DNA of 64,000 bases from NCBI GenBank assembly GCA_009760855.2, contig WPIO01000004.1, forward strand, positions 4,156,001-4,220,000, written 5' to 3'. A model generated the notes under the pieces. The model did not search any database, had not been told where the DNA came from, and saw only the letters and a program-made list of their open reading frames with translations. Made by a program: the position numbers and the translations under genes. The DNA comes from Cristatella mucedo (Eukaryota > Bryozoa > Phylactolaemata > Cristatellidae). Below, one piece after another: positions 48,831-59,711 of this stretch. Each line of letters opens with the position of its first letter. Positions within the stretch are counted from its first letter, which is position 1.

Positions 48831-49959
48831 TAGGTTGGTATATTTTCACGTGATTTATTTTCGGCAGGCTGCGAAATAATGCGCTAGCTGAAGTATTGCA
48901 GATGTCATTAACCGACGGTGTTCATCTGCAGCTGTAGTCACTTAGAGAGCCATCAAGCTACAAGCGATTCCATCCAAACGTTTGCACGCTTGCACCAGTA
49001 AGAACGTGTCTTGTAACGTGAATCTCCATATATTCATTATGCGTACTAACTACCTCGACAATCGATAGCTAAGCTTACCTTGGGAGCTTGTCATTATTTA
49101 CTACTTTTAACTGTGATTTTATGGTTTTAGAGTAATATTCAAGTGTATTTTTCACGTTTCATAACTAGTTTTTACTAAACTAACCGGGAACAACTATTGG
49201 TAAACCACAACTTAGATTAGCAAGGTTGAAAGACTAAATCAAGTATAAACTAGGCTTGCAAAAATTTCGTTTTCATGCCTCGTTCCTGCGATAGTAGAAG
49301 CACGAAATCTTGAGATCGTATTTCTAATTGTAATCGTGTTTCTGTTTCTAACGATAGCCTAAACTTATGAGAGCTTTCATGATGCATTTTCTCGGTGCAT
49401 TAAGCAAGCGCCCTTTAGTGAGAACGAAAGCGTGCCCCGTAGGCTTATTTTCTCTTTGGACAGAGTGTTAGTCAGTTTAAGGGATTGTTGCTTAGTGTTG
49501 CTACAGTGGCTGAAAGCCAAAATGTGATCAGTACTCTTTCACCACTCACTCTCCCGCCGGGTATTGTTCGCAGTCCTAGTGAGTCCGTCATGCCAGAGTG
49601 TCTGCCCTCGTAATGATACCTCCGATTCATTAGTCGAAGATTTTGAATGCTGCTTTCTATTGTTGCCATGCGTGAGAATGTGTGCAAGAGCATTTCCCAT
49701 GTGATTATTTATTTTGGGTTTTTCTAACCAATGCTGAAAAGTACAAGCACTTGTTTTATGATCTTTAATGGTTTCTTACATTTTAGGGCAAGCCAATATT
49801 CGCAACAAATATCGAGATGATTAAGCCAGAGTTCCTGAATCTCGCTGCTTAGATTCTAGGCATCGATTGGAAAATCACTGTGAGCGAAAATTTGAGCAAA
49901 CATTGGCCTCAATAAAAAGTATAACTGAAGTTCACTACACATGCCGTAAATTAGTCGCA
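48831..49959. other. Intergenic sequence, nothing recognised
   Basis: No gene, RNA or known repeat was seen over about 1.1 kb. Confidence 0.4.
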
Positions 49960-50136
49960 TGCTACATCATGCTTCCTAGATCATGACTCTGCTATGCTTC
50001 CCACTTTCTCTTTGTTGCGTGAAATGAAGTCTGCTGGCTACCGAATGCATACCAAAAGCCGCTTTGGCTGTGAGTGCGCTATAAAAAAAACTGCGTAACA
50101 CCCACATAGTCTTTGCGGATTTACAGATGGAGATAC
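49960..50136 (+). repeat. L2-B LINE 3' end
   Basis: It reads atgcttcccactttctcttt, gctggctaccgaatgcatac and ctgtgagtgcgctata, and ends gatttacagatggagatac. These are the last 170 bp or so of L2-B, joined directly to a SINE-A copy. Confidence 0.85.
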
Positions 50137-50141
50137 GCTAG

Positions 50142-50308
50142 TGAGCCGTAATAGCACGCTAATTAAGGCGGTTGCTTTTCATTACCTCGGTCCCGAGGTC
50201 GAGGGTTCGAATCGTTCGATGAGTTTTCCTTAATCGCCGCTGTAAGCTTTTTTGATAGCCGCAGAGGCTCTTCTGTCACTATACGAAAGAGGCTGTTAAA
50301 TCAGCCAT
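50142..50308 (+). repeat. SINE-A copy
   Basis: The head gagccgtaatagcacgctaa is followed by the palindromic cctcggtcccgagg, a B-box region gaggGTTCGAATCG, and the tail aggctgttaaatcagcc. Confidence 0.85.
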
Positions 50309-50458
50309 CGTTTTTTCTGAATTTGAGGACCGCGAGCGGGTATACTCCAGCCAATGTATTCGCTTAACCACGCCCACAATAGCGCACCGAAATTTGCGTT
50401 GCCTATAATACTGTAAGTTCGCGTCGCTAGCGCGTTTAAAGCACGAGCGATCGGAAGT

Positions 50459-51045
<587 letters not shown>

Positions 51046-51119
51046 ACTGTTGCTGAGAGCTAGTTCCAGTTGCCTGCTTTCCGGACTTTTCGCCGACGGT
51101 CGCCTTCGGCGTAGTGACA

Positions 51120-51305
51120 TGGTATCTGGTTGAGCAGCCTCACTGGTCACTGGAAGCAGAAGAGCCTACCTAAACGGCTATCCCCGCCGCGCCGCTCGCT
51201 GTGCGCCCGCCATTAAGTATCGCCCACCGGCGGACCGGAACCCACGACCTCACGACCCATAGCCTCACGACCTCAGAGCCTCACGACCTCAGAGCCTCAC
51301 GCCGC
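51120..51305 (-). repeat. Diverged SINE-A-like copy followed by short tandem repeats
   Basis: It has gcagaagagcctacctaaac, a taagtatcgcccaccggcgg core and acccacgacctcacgac, as in SINE-A but with many changes. Two to three copies of cctcacgacctcagag follow at 51258-51300. Confidence 0.55.
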
Positions 51306-52205
51306 GTAGCGCGAGCAGTAGTATGTAAATGAATGTCATGTTGCCTAGGGCTCTACTATTTCACTCTTTATCAACCTCTCTACGTTCGGTTGATTCGTCG
51401 CTCATCTCGAGACCGTGTCAACGTGACACTCATTTACATACTACTCAGTGGTATACATTGTATATAAAAGTTACTTAGAAGGAGAATTTCAACTATTTTT
51501 GCTTGAACACTAGATTGAATAATTCATGTTTAACAAAATAATTCTATAGTATAAAATAAAATGGAAATAATTCCTACGCCAGATACTAATGCCGAAAGAA
51601 GCCGCTGCTTTGATGAACTTGGAAGAAATAGCTGCACGCAAAAAAAGAATGAAATCGCAGCTGTCGTGTTAAATTCAAAGGTTTAATATCTCCAGCATTT
51701 GTTATTTGAGTTTTTAAATTTACGGCAAATTAGATTTCATTACTATGGAAATAATGAACAAATTTTAATCGGGTATCAAGTTAAACCGCATGTCCAGAAA
51801 TGATGTTTCTTTGTTCAGACGGTATTGCACAACTCAAGAACAAGGCAAAGTAGAATATCCGAAGCAAGAGAGATAACTTGCAGATTTACTAGTAGCCAAG
51901 CGAAATCTTACGCTACAAATGCTAGATTACCAATTTGGAGAGGAAAATAAAGAGCCCTAGTAGAGAAGAAGGAAGAAAAGTGCGCAAGTGCAAATATGAT
52001 TACGGAGATTATTAAGTCAATATCAGAATGCCCGTACAAAGTTATGAGAAGTTGAGCAATACCATACTAAAGTCGACCTTTTACGACATAGAATCATCTT
52101 CCCCTCACAAGGCTGCTTCGGTTGTCTAATTTTACTTCACGCCCACACGATTGTTGAGTCGTTTCGCAATACCGTTAGATGATGGTGCCAGGTGACATAA
52201 GCCTA
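51306..52205. other. AT-rich intergenic sequence, nothing recognised
   Basis: AT content rises clearly from about 51450. Short frames exist, but none could be identified. Confidence 0.45.
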
Positions 52206-52211
52206 TATATA

Positions 52212-52698
52212 GAAGCGTATCCGGGCATTAGTTGATAATACGGCTCCTATCGTCGCCGTTCGTGCGTTCGGCTCTTTCCTTCAGACTTGCTTTGATTGCG
52301 AATATGATGGCGATACTGATGGCGATTGTGATGGCGAGTATGATGGCGAGTGGGATGGCGAGTATGATGGCGAGTGTGATGGCGATTGTGATGATGTGCA
52401 TGATTTTGGTCATCCTTTAAAGATATTCAATATAACAGACGAATACATAACCGAAACGGAGTTACCAGCTGTATTGCGAAATGACGACCTACTAGACGAG
52501 CTATGTATCGTCTGTGAGGACTTCGAAAGCTTGTCTTGTGAGTTCGATTTTGATTCAATAATATTCGAGGAATCCTTGTTACCTGAGCCAAGCGTCGAAT
52601 CGAAACGAACCTTTTATCTGAATCAAGCACTGAAATCGAGAAGTCAAATGTCTGAACCAAGCACTGAAATCGAAACGAACCTTGTATCTATCTGAATC
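52212..52698 (+). CDS. Unidentified acidic low-complexity reading frame
   Basis: One frame is open for about 160 codons between a stop near 52210 and one after codon NLVSI near 52696. It has no clear ATG start; the first ATG in frame lies late. It contains seven to eight tetrapeptides of the type DG(E/D)(Y/C/W/T) from a 12-bp tandem repeat (52306-52396), then an acidic stretch (LRNDDLLDELCIVCEDFESL), and then EPS.E..T-type repeats. I do not recognise it. It may be an exon, an element ORF or a frame kept open by repeat structure. Confidence 0.3.
52306..52396. repeat. 12-bp tandem repeat, 7-8 copies
   Basis: The word gatggcga recurs exactly every 12 bp at 52306, 52318, 52330, 52342, 52354, 52366 and 52378, with a last partial unit at 52390. 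Confidence 0.95.
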
Positions 52699-52800
52699 AA
52701 GCATAAAGTCAATGCCTGAACCAAGCGCTGAAGTTGAAACGCAAACGGTAGCTGAATCAAGCACCAAAATCGTCAAGTCAATGTCTGAGCCAAGCGCTGA
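52583..52800. repeat. Roughly 35-bp tandem repeat, about 7 units in two alternating types
   Basis: ctgagccaagcg/ctgaaccaagc units alternate with ctgaatcaagc units, starting at 52583, 52618, 52652, 52692, 52716, 52752 and 52785. Spacing is irregular after the fourth unit. Confidence 0.85.
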
Positions 52801-52868
52801 AACGTAAAGAAAACTAATAGTAAAAGGAGCGTAAAATCACTCATAGCACAAAGCTGTCCCCTATTATA

Positions 52869-53220
52869 GTGACTTTATTGGTGGGACAACGGCTCAAAAG
52901 TACAGTGGCTTTAATGACCGGATATTCGAAACTGCTAAAGAGTACAGTGGCTTTAAAGGAAGCACGACGGCTCGAGAGTAAAGTGTCTTTAATGAAAGGA
53001 TACTTGGCTCTGCTCGAAATTAGTGGGTTTAAAGGAAGGATGACAGATTGAGAGTAACGTGTCTTTAATGATGGGATACTTGGAACTACTCGAGAGTAAA
53101 GTGACTTTAACTGCAGGACGACGGGTCAAGAGTAAAGTGGCTTTAATGATAGGATTCTCGAGTCTGCTCGAGAGTAGGGCGACTTTAATGGCAGGATACT
53201 TGGGTCTGCTCGAGAGAGAA
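52869..53220. repeat. 78-bp tandem repeat built of alternating 36- and 42-bp subunits
   Basis: The core gtg(g/a/t)ctttaa starts at 52869, 52905, 52947, 52983, 53023, 53059, 53101, 53137 and 53179 (gcgactttaa). Intervals are 36, 42, 36, 40, 36, 42, 36 and 42. Longer units add the tgctcgagag arm. Most subunit lengths are multiples of 3, and both strands stay partly open. Confidence 0.93.
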
Positions 53221-53294
53221 GGAATCGGCTGAATATAGTGATCCATTCATTGGTCAACAAAATTTCAGAATAAAAAAATGAAAGTTTATATAGA

Positions 53295-53660
53295 ATGCCC
53301 GACCTAAGAAAAAAGTATGCCAACCAAAGGTCTGAAGAAGTTGTGCAATACAATACAAAATTAAGATCCTGTCTAACTAATCTAACAAAGATAAGATATG
53401 CTCTAAAACTTGTAAACATAGTCAAATCATTAGGAGTAACAATTAATAGTAGTTATATTCCTTCTGCTTCCAGTTTTTCTAATGTTGTTCATGTGTTAGC
53501 AGCAGTATCTACAATGTTGTATCAATTTACGGTGTTCTTGCTGAAATTGATGAACGCAAAAGATCAAATCTAGAAGCAAATGCAAAGTTGATCTCAGAGG
53601 TAACTGATGCTTTGTCTGATCAAATAATAACTAGAGATAATTTGATGATATTGTTAAAGA
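53295..53660 (+). pseudogene. Unidentified frame with a frameshift
   Basis: It is open from 53295 for 92 codons (MPDLRKKYANQRSEEVVQYN at the start). Past about 53510 a different frame reads on in a similar helical style (EIDERKRSNLEANAKLISEV), as if one coding sequence had shifted. No family was recognised. Its orientation is opposite to the integrase pieces. Confidence 0.35.
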
Positions 53661-53799
53661 CTCGGATGTAATAGAAATTGCTCAAAAGTGAGTACTACTG
53701 TTTGATAATTTTTCTCTAACGCTTCCCTTTGTATCGTTTAGGAAATATCTAACGTGTTTGTCTTTCATCGCTAGTTTTCTAATAATCGTGTGCTTAGTT

Positions 53800-54470
53800 A
53801 AACTCTGTAATAGATCTGTTGCTCTTCTTCTTTTTTCCTCTCCGCCTTCACCTGGTTCTAGTAAGTATCTGACAGTCTTTCAGAGTTCTAATAACTCTTC
53901 TTGTTTTCCTACTTTTCTGTGGAACTCCGGTTTCTTTTGGGCGACTCTTTCTTTTTCATAGATTTTGCTGGTTCTTTTCTTGCTTTTTTTGTAATGTTAT
54001 TATTCAGGTAATCTGTATCTTAGATAAATTCTTAATCCACTCCTAGTTTCTGGTATGATCTCCTTTGTTCAGACTTTCTAATTTCTTTTCATACTGTGCA
54101 ATGAAAGCCCTTTCTGTTATTGTTCGATTCATTCTCTCAACTAATGTAACACTTTGTTTGCTAGTTGCTTCTATAACATGTGTTCCATGTCTATTAATTT
54201 CTTTCTTGAAGTCTCCTTTGAAATCTGATCCAGGATCTGCTTATATCTTCTTCGGTCATTCTAAAGGACTCTTTATGTAAATGTCAACTACCGCTTGCGT
54301 TACTTTTTTCGATGATTTGGTTTTAAGTGGTCTTGAGTCTTTATACTGACTAGCAACGTCAATCACACTTAATGCATATTTATATCCCGAATAAGTTGGC
54401 ATATAGATCTGCTTGATGACTTTCATTAGGCACTACTGTGTCAAGGAAACCACGAGGAATTACTTTCTGT
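53800..54470 (-). pseudogene. Retroviral-type (DDE) integrase fragments
   Basis: Minus-strand pieces in order: NESHQADLY near 54418-54392 with the first acidic residue, GYKYALSVIDVA in another frame near 54390-54350, ADPGSDFKGDF near 54240-54207 with the second aspartate, and VERMNRTITERAF near 54141-54103 with the glutamate. The last two acidic residues are about 32 codons apart, close to the D-35-E spacing of integrases. The KYALSVIDVASQY style is that of Polinton/Maverick and Ty3-like integrases. Several stops and at least two frameshifts separate the pieces, so no functional enzyme is encoded. Confidence 0.6.
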
Positions 54471-54654
54471 CTTGGTTTGTATACCTGGCTTATATCTGAA
54501 TCCGGATCATACTTACCTTCTTTTTTCTCTTTTAAAGTAAAAATTACATTCTATTGAAATGGAAACATTTTTTAAAGTGTGTTCTCAAACTTTATCAGAA
54601 AAAGAATATCTGGAGACAGATCACCTAGAGTGTAAAAAAATTAAAGAAGGAAAA

Positions 54655-54806
54655 AGTTAAAAGATGCACTACCATGTGAGATCTGTGACCTTGAAAGTAC
54701 TGAAGCAGAATTTGATTCAGTCATCCTTCGTAACAACCGAATAATATGTGCTGATTGTCATTATTATACTAATAACTTTTCAAAAAAGCCTACTAAGATA
54801 TATTGA
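54655..54806 (+). pseudogene. Small zinc-ribbon-like frame
   Basis: A plus-strand frame reads PCEICDLE, then IICADCHYY about 25 residues later, and stops at 54804-54806. CxxC pairs at this spacing suggest a zinc-binding knuckle. The upstream 54561 ATG frame (METFFKVCSQTLSEKEYLET) joins it only through a frameshift. No family was assigned. Confidence 0.3.
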
Positions 54807-54809
54807 TTA

Positions 54810-55300
54810 ACAAGAAAGCCCTTTAAAAAAGATGTTCCGAAATATATCATTACCACCAATGTTGCGCCCATGAAACCATTTGCTCTATTGTGAAACTATT
54901 TTCACTTATCAAAGGTAAGCGCAAAGCTACAGGAATAAAAGAACTGTTTTAATCTTGAATTTGTATTTCTCACGTGAGTACATAGCTGAACAAAAGATTG
55001 ATTTTTAAATTTCCTAGATTATCAATAAAGTTCTAGCCAGTAGGCAATCTATTAAAAAATGCTTAATATTTAAAATCTGTTCAAGTAGTATTGCTCGTAC
55101 TTCACCAAAAACAACAAAAGTATCAGAACTCGGCCTCAGATAAACACAATTAGACGAACCAACAACCATCACACTTAACATTAAATTATTAAAGGAGGAG
55201 CACTTTTATTATTCCATTATCAGAATAATTAACCGAAGTTTTTATAAAAGAATTCATTGACCTTGGATTAAACTAAACTTGTATCACTTCTGCTATTTGT
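54810..55300. other. AT-rich sequence, nothing recognised
   Basis: No clear frame is present apart from short ones. It lies between the integrase and fibre-like pieces of the decayed element. Confidence 0.35.
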
Positions 55301-55364
55301 TTATTGTTTTATCAACATAACCCTTCGTGGCAGCGTCGCTAGAATTAACAGCATAACTAGCATT
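55300..55364 (-). pseudogene. Fibre-like motif fragment
   Basis: The minus strand reads NSSDAATKGYVDKTI, a phrase typical of tail-fibre and spike-like proteins (DAATKGYVD). It stops being readable to the left of 55300. To the right it is cut by the L2-A insertion, beyond which a minus-strand frame ends FNVADPVN at 56218, so the LINE appears to have landed within this one frame. Confidence 0.45.
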
Positions 55365-55365
55365 A

Positions 55366-56214
55366 ACATATTCCAAAGCGACCTCTCGTTAGACGACCAT
55401 ATCAGCGCCACAGTCAAATCTGCCTATTTTCAGCTTCATAACATTGCTAAAATTCGGGCTTGTTTAGATAATGATACCACGTCCAAGTTGGTCCATGCAT
55501 TCGTGACATCTCGTCTCGACTTCTGCAACTCACTGCTCACTGGCCTACCAGCATGTGCGATCAGGCGATTGCAGCTGGTGCAAAACTCTGCAGCTAGGCT
55601 TGTCTTTCGTGAGCGTCGCAGTTGCCACGTCACACCACTTCTCGCCGACCTGCACTGGCTACCAGTCAAGCAACGGATTGACTTCAAGGTTTTGTCGCTC
55701 ACTTTTAGGTCCCTTCATTCTATGGCTCCAGCCTATCTGTCAGATATACTACCCCATCAGGCCAAGCATCGTACCACCCGCTTTTCGGAATCCAACAGTG
55801 TACTATTACCTCTTACAAACCTCAAATTCTTTGAAGTCCGTGCATTCAGTTCGTATGCTCCCAAAGCCTGGAACTCCCTCCCGACCTGCGTCAGAACATC
55901 CCCTGACCTGACCTCATTTAAAAGGAACTTAAAAACACACCTATTTAGGACAGCATATAGTGGGTCCCTGTGATTCGCCCTTCATGTGCTTATGCGTGCT
56001 GACACTGTGCATGCTGCCACTAACCTCAATTGCATGCTGACCCTGTGCATGTCACCCCTAACCATATTATTCATTTTGTTTGTTTTTCAAGCATGATTTT
56101 ACTCACCATTCAATTGCATTTCCCTTTGCAGCAAAGGTAAAGCGCTAGAGAGAGAGATTAAGTTCTCTGAGGGCGCTTTATCAAGTGATTATTATTATTA
56201 TTATTATTATTAAC
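55366..56214 (+). mobile_element. L2-A LINE insertion, 5'-truncated, inside the decayed element
   Basis: It starts at IFQSDLSLDDHISATVKSAY (from about 55366) and runs through the RT C-terminal domain in one frame to 55973, then the 3' spacer and an ATT repeat to about 56213. A short attaac word on both sides is a likely target duplication. It shares diagnostic changes with the 59.7 kb copy (atcagcgccacag, gataatgataccacgtcc) and not with the 36 and 47 kb copies. Confidence 0.92.
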
Positions 56215-58680
56215 AGGATCAGCAACATTAAATGTATAATTGCCGCTCATATTTAAGGAAGTAGTAGTAGGACTACCATTCAAAATCACATCTCGCTTTA
56301 GGCCTCCGTATGTTACACAAAAGTCATCAGGAAGAACAGTTGAAATAGTTTTGATTGCATTCCAATAAGTCAAAGTAATAGCAAATCCATTCCAGTTCAG
56401 GTCTCTTCTCATACTAGATTTACTAAAATAATTACGTAACTGGCTAACGTTTACAGCATCTGAGGATTTACTCCGGGTGCAAGATTGGCAGTAGTTACTT
56501 CTTTGAAATCATCTTTTCATTTCCAGCTACCAAGAAATTAGAATCAGCGTAATATTTCGTAACAGCATCACTTGGGTTTACTGGGTAAATGTCCAAAATG
56601 TACAAAACGGTTACCATTTGTATCGATATCAGACAATAAATACCCATTCAATTTTTCAAGTAACCACTAAGATCTACTTTGCGATTCATCCATATAATCA
56701 GCTATTAAAACTTTAGACTTGTCTAACACTTCTTTAACTATAGGAATTATTCTTGCAAATCTCCCTGATCTGGCTCTTCTAATATTTGTATCAAAGACCT
56801 TCTGACGTAATACTTTATATCGTAACCCGAATTTACTTGGTTATTAAATTTGCCATACTTACTTATGATATCAAACTCGAAGTAAAAGTATTTCATTTTT
56901 GCCAACAAAAACATAAAAAAGGACTTCTAACGGGCATATCAAATCCGTTGCTTGTTGAAATTCCAACATTTCCGGCGGCAATGTATGCAACTGGAGCCTC
57001 TTTACAGTTTAGACCTGTTACTAAAAATTCAAATTCTGAGTAAAAGCATTCCTGCAAATCTAAAGCATGAAGCCCAAGCAAATACTGCACATGCTAGTGC
57101 TTTGGAATAACTCCGTCTTCTATCTGCCTTCTTCAAGGGCATTTTATTTCAACTAAAGTTGAATTTTCAATTATTCCATCAGGAGGATACCTGTAAACTC
57201 CGTCACGACTAAAGCAATCATTTACATGTTCTAGCTTAACACCGAGTTTCATTTCTAAAATTATCTAGCAATTGGCTCAAATACTTTGCCAAAAAGCATC
57301 GTAGGAAACTTCCTGCCTGAGTTTGCAATATATTTTTTTTAGTTTTTGTATTGCCATTATTTCTGTATCTGTTTCACTTTGGCCACCAAATACCATCTCG
57401 TTTCCTAGCACTGAATACACTTCTGATCCGCCAATGTTCAAAGCCATAGATTGCTTCCATTCTTCTAAACCTTGCACAAAACCAAATTTTTCCATTTTAT
57501 GTCTATGCTAAATTTTATTCCGTTTCAACATTTCCATAAACTCACGATCCTTTCATGCAGGTAAACTAGCTTCCGTTTCCATTAGAAGTCAACTCCGCAG
57601 TGTCTTCTCAACAGATGATAAGCGCAATGTACGATTATAGTTGTTTGTTGAGCACCAGCTGAGGCAGCAGGAATCGTTTCATTGAATTCAATACTAACAT
57701 TAAGTCATGTAGTATTTCTTAAAGGTTATTCATTGTATTGCAAGTCAATTACATGAATTGGGTAAGAACTTAACCATTCAAGATAAGTAACGCCAACAGG
57801 TTCAGTTACTTCATTAAGACCAAGGAGTTGTTTCCTGAATTCAGTGAAGTCTAAATACTCCGTTGACCATTTCACATCTTTTGGATAACTACTTCTTGCT
57901 AAAGAGGATATTAAGTCGAACCATTTGCCAATACAACAACGTTCTTAATATTGCTATGATTGTAAGTACAAGGATTTCCAGTGCAACTACGCTATTTATC
58001 GAAACCTTGCGCAGCCACAATTAACCATCGAACTTTGTCAATTGTATTCAACCATCGAACTTTGTCAATTGTATTCTGAACTGACACGAGTACGAGTGTA
58101 CTTCCTTGCCTTGGCTCAAGCTTGTTAGAATCATATTTTCATACATAACGCCATAAACTCTGTAATTCAGTTTCTTTCCTCACTCACTAGAGATTTCTTC
58201 TAGACTTCTTTTCAATACTAAGAGCAGGTGTTATACATGGAACCACGAGTCTCACCTTTGAAATACTAAACTTAAAAACATTCCAAACACCATCGCCGTT
58301 ATTTATTGCAAGTGCGCCTGCTTCTCCTACAACCGACTCTCTTATTCCTACTGTGGTTGCAGTATTAGCAGCAAGTCCTGTTGCTCCTTTCGTTATAGCA
58401 TCGTAATCAAATCATCCGACTCGTGTAAGTTCAAGGTTAAATGGAATTTTATAAATAGTTCTATTCATATCAGCACAGAATAATGATAATCTAGACAAAG
58501 GCAGTGAGATACTAAAAGTTGCAACAGTTTCTGCTAAAGTAAAGCAAAGTCCTCTTCGATATACAAACCCAATATTAAAAGCAGTTGCTCATACTGCATT
58601 AGGACTAGTGTAATTTTTTATTCCTGTATTCATATCATCTAAAGAATTTGCTTAATTTTTCTTCCACCCAGTTGCAGGTC
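56215..58680 (-). pseudogene. Fragments of structural-protein-like coding sequence
   Basis: Minus-strand pieces between stops include LTYWNAIKTISTVLPDDF, KFGFVQGLEEWKQSMALNIG, VVVLANGSTYYPL near 57960-57910, and GSTLVLVSVQN with WLIVAAQGFDK near 58110-57995. The LNG..YP-like and beta-rich style is reminiscent of double jelly-roll capsid proteins of Polintons, but the likeness is by eye and weak. A 27-bp tandem duplication (58024-58050 and 58051-58077) sits within it. At least a dozen stops or shifts break the sequence. Confidence 0.35.
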
Positions 58681-58709
58681 CTTGTAATGCAATGTAATGT
58701 AGTAATTTA

Positions 58710-59690
58710 TCTCCGTCTGTAACTCTACAAAGTCATAAAGACCATGTGGGTGTTATGCAGGAGTTTTGTATAGCGCACTCACAGCCTAAGCGGTTTTCGG
58801 TACGCATTCGGTAGCCAACAGACTTCGTCTTACGCAACAAAAAGAAAGTGGGAAGCATAGCACAGTCAGGAGAACAGTTGAGGTGGTGGAAATGGAAGTA
58901 TGGAAGTATGGAAGCATGAAAGTAGCACCTTAGGACCGCTGAAAAGGATGAGCCATAGTCGGCAGTAGGGGAGTAGTTGTCGTTGCGCAAAAATTGTGGA
59001 AGCGAGTTCCACAGTCTAGGACCTGCAGAGCTAAAGCTTCTGTCGCCAATGGTCTTAAAGCGGAGGAATAAAAAAGCTAATTTATTGTCCGTACAGGACC
59101 TGAGGGCGCGAACAGGCTGAAACTGGTGCAGCAGTTCAGCTAGATACGAAGGAGCCAAGCCGTGGCGGGCCTTGTGGGTCAGCGTATAAACTTTGCTCTG
59201 AATCCGTTGCTCAACCGGCATCCATCCTAGCTGTTTTAGCAAAGGAGACACGTGCTCAAACCTCTGGGACTTGAAGACTAGCCTTGCAGCCATATTCATA
59301 GTCAGCTGCAGTGGTCTAATTGCTTTCTTTGATAGCCCAGCCAAAAGAGAATTGCAATAATCAAGCCGAGACAGAACTAAGGAGCTAGTTAAATTTTTTA
59401 CAAGCCACTGTGGAAGACAGCTCCTAATCTTGGATAGGGATCGGACGTGAGGGCTAGCTGTAGGAGCAGTCTTCTGAATGAAGCTTTTAAAATTGAGGCA
59501 GCTGTCGAAAACGACACCTAAATTTTGAGCACGTTGTGATAGTCGCACATCAGCATCAGCTATTAAAAGAGTATAATCAGCCACACACTTAGGGTGTCCT
59601 ATGAGCAGCAGTTTCGGTTCTATGGTCATTTAATTTCAGGAAGTTTTCCGACATCCAGGATCGAATATCGGCAAGGCAAGCATTCAGTTT
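58710..59690 (-). mobile_element. L2-B LINE 3' half, minus strand
   Basis: The 3' end (tatctccgtctgtaactcta) begins at 58710. The minus strand is open from 59629 to 58733 for 298 codons through SYLAELLHQFQPVRALRSC, FSSAGPRLWNSLPQFLRNDN and VFDSCLNFKSFIQKTAPTAS. Just upstream it breaks at the FLKLN region near 59625-59690. It is similar to the 39.4 kb copy and has one frameshift. Confidence 0.9.
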
Positions 59691-59711
59691 CTCTCATTCA
59701 AGCATTCAGTT

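Larger units (their letters stand above)
53250..58690 (-). mobile_element. Decayed Polinton/adintovirus-like element (AT-rich), interrupted by an L2-A LINE
   Basis: The region is AT-rich against its surroundings and holds fragments on the minus strand of proteins typical of large virus-like transposons: a retroviral-type integrase (53.8-54.45 kb), a fibre-like motif (55.3 kb) and beta-rich structural-protein-like pieces (56.2-58.6 kb), all broken by many stops and frameshifts. Plus-strand frames at 53295 and 54655 are unidentified. The 15-20 kb length, PolB gene, ATPase and terminal inverted repeats expected of a full Polinton were not seen, so this is a partial, long-dead copy or a related element. 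A neighbouring alternative is two different old insertions. Confidence 0.5.

Noticed and set aside
52989-53246. Minus-strand 85-codon repeat protein
   Set aside because: The frame follows from the 78-bp tandem repeat, and the plus strand is open over part of the same array. There is no evidence that this strand is coding.
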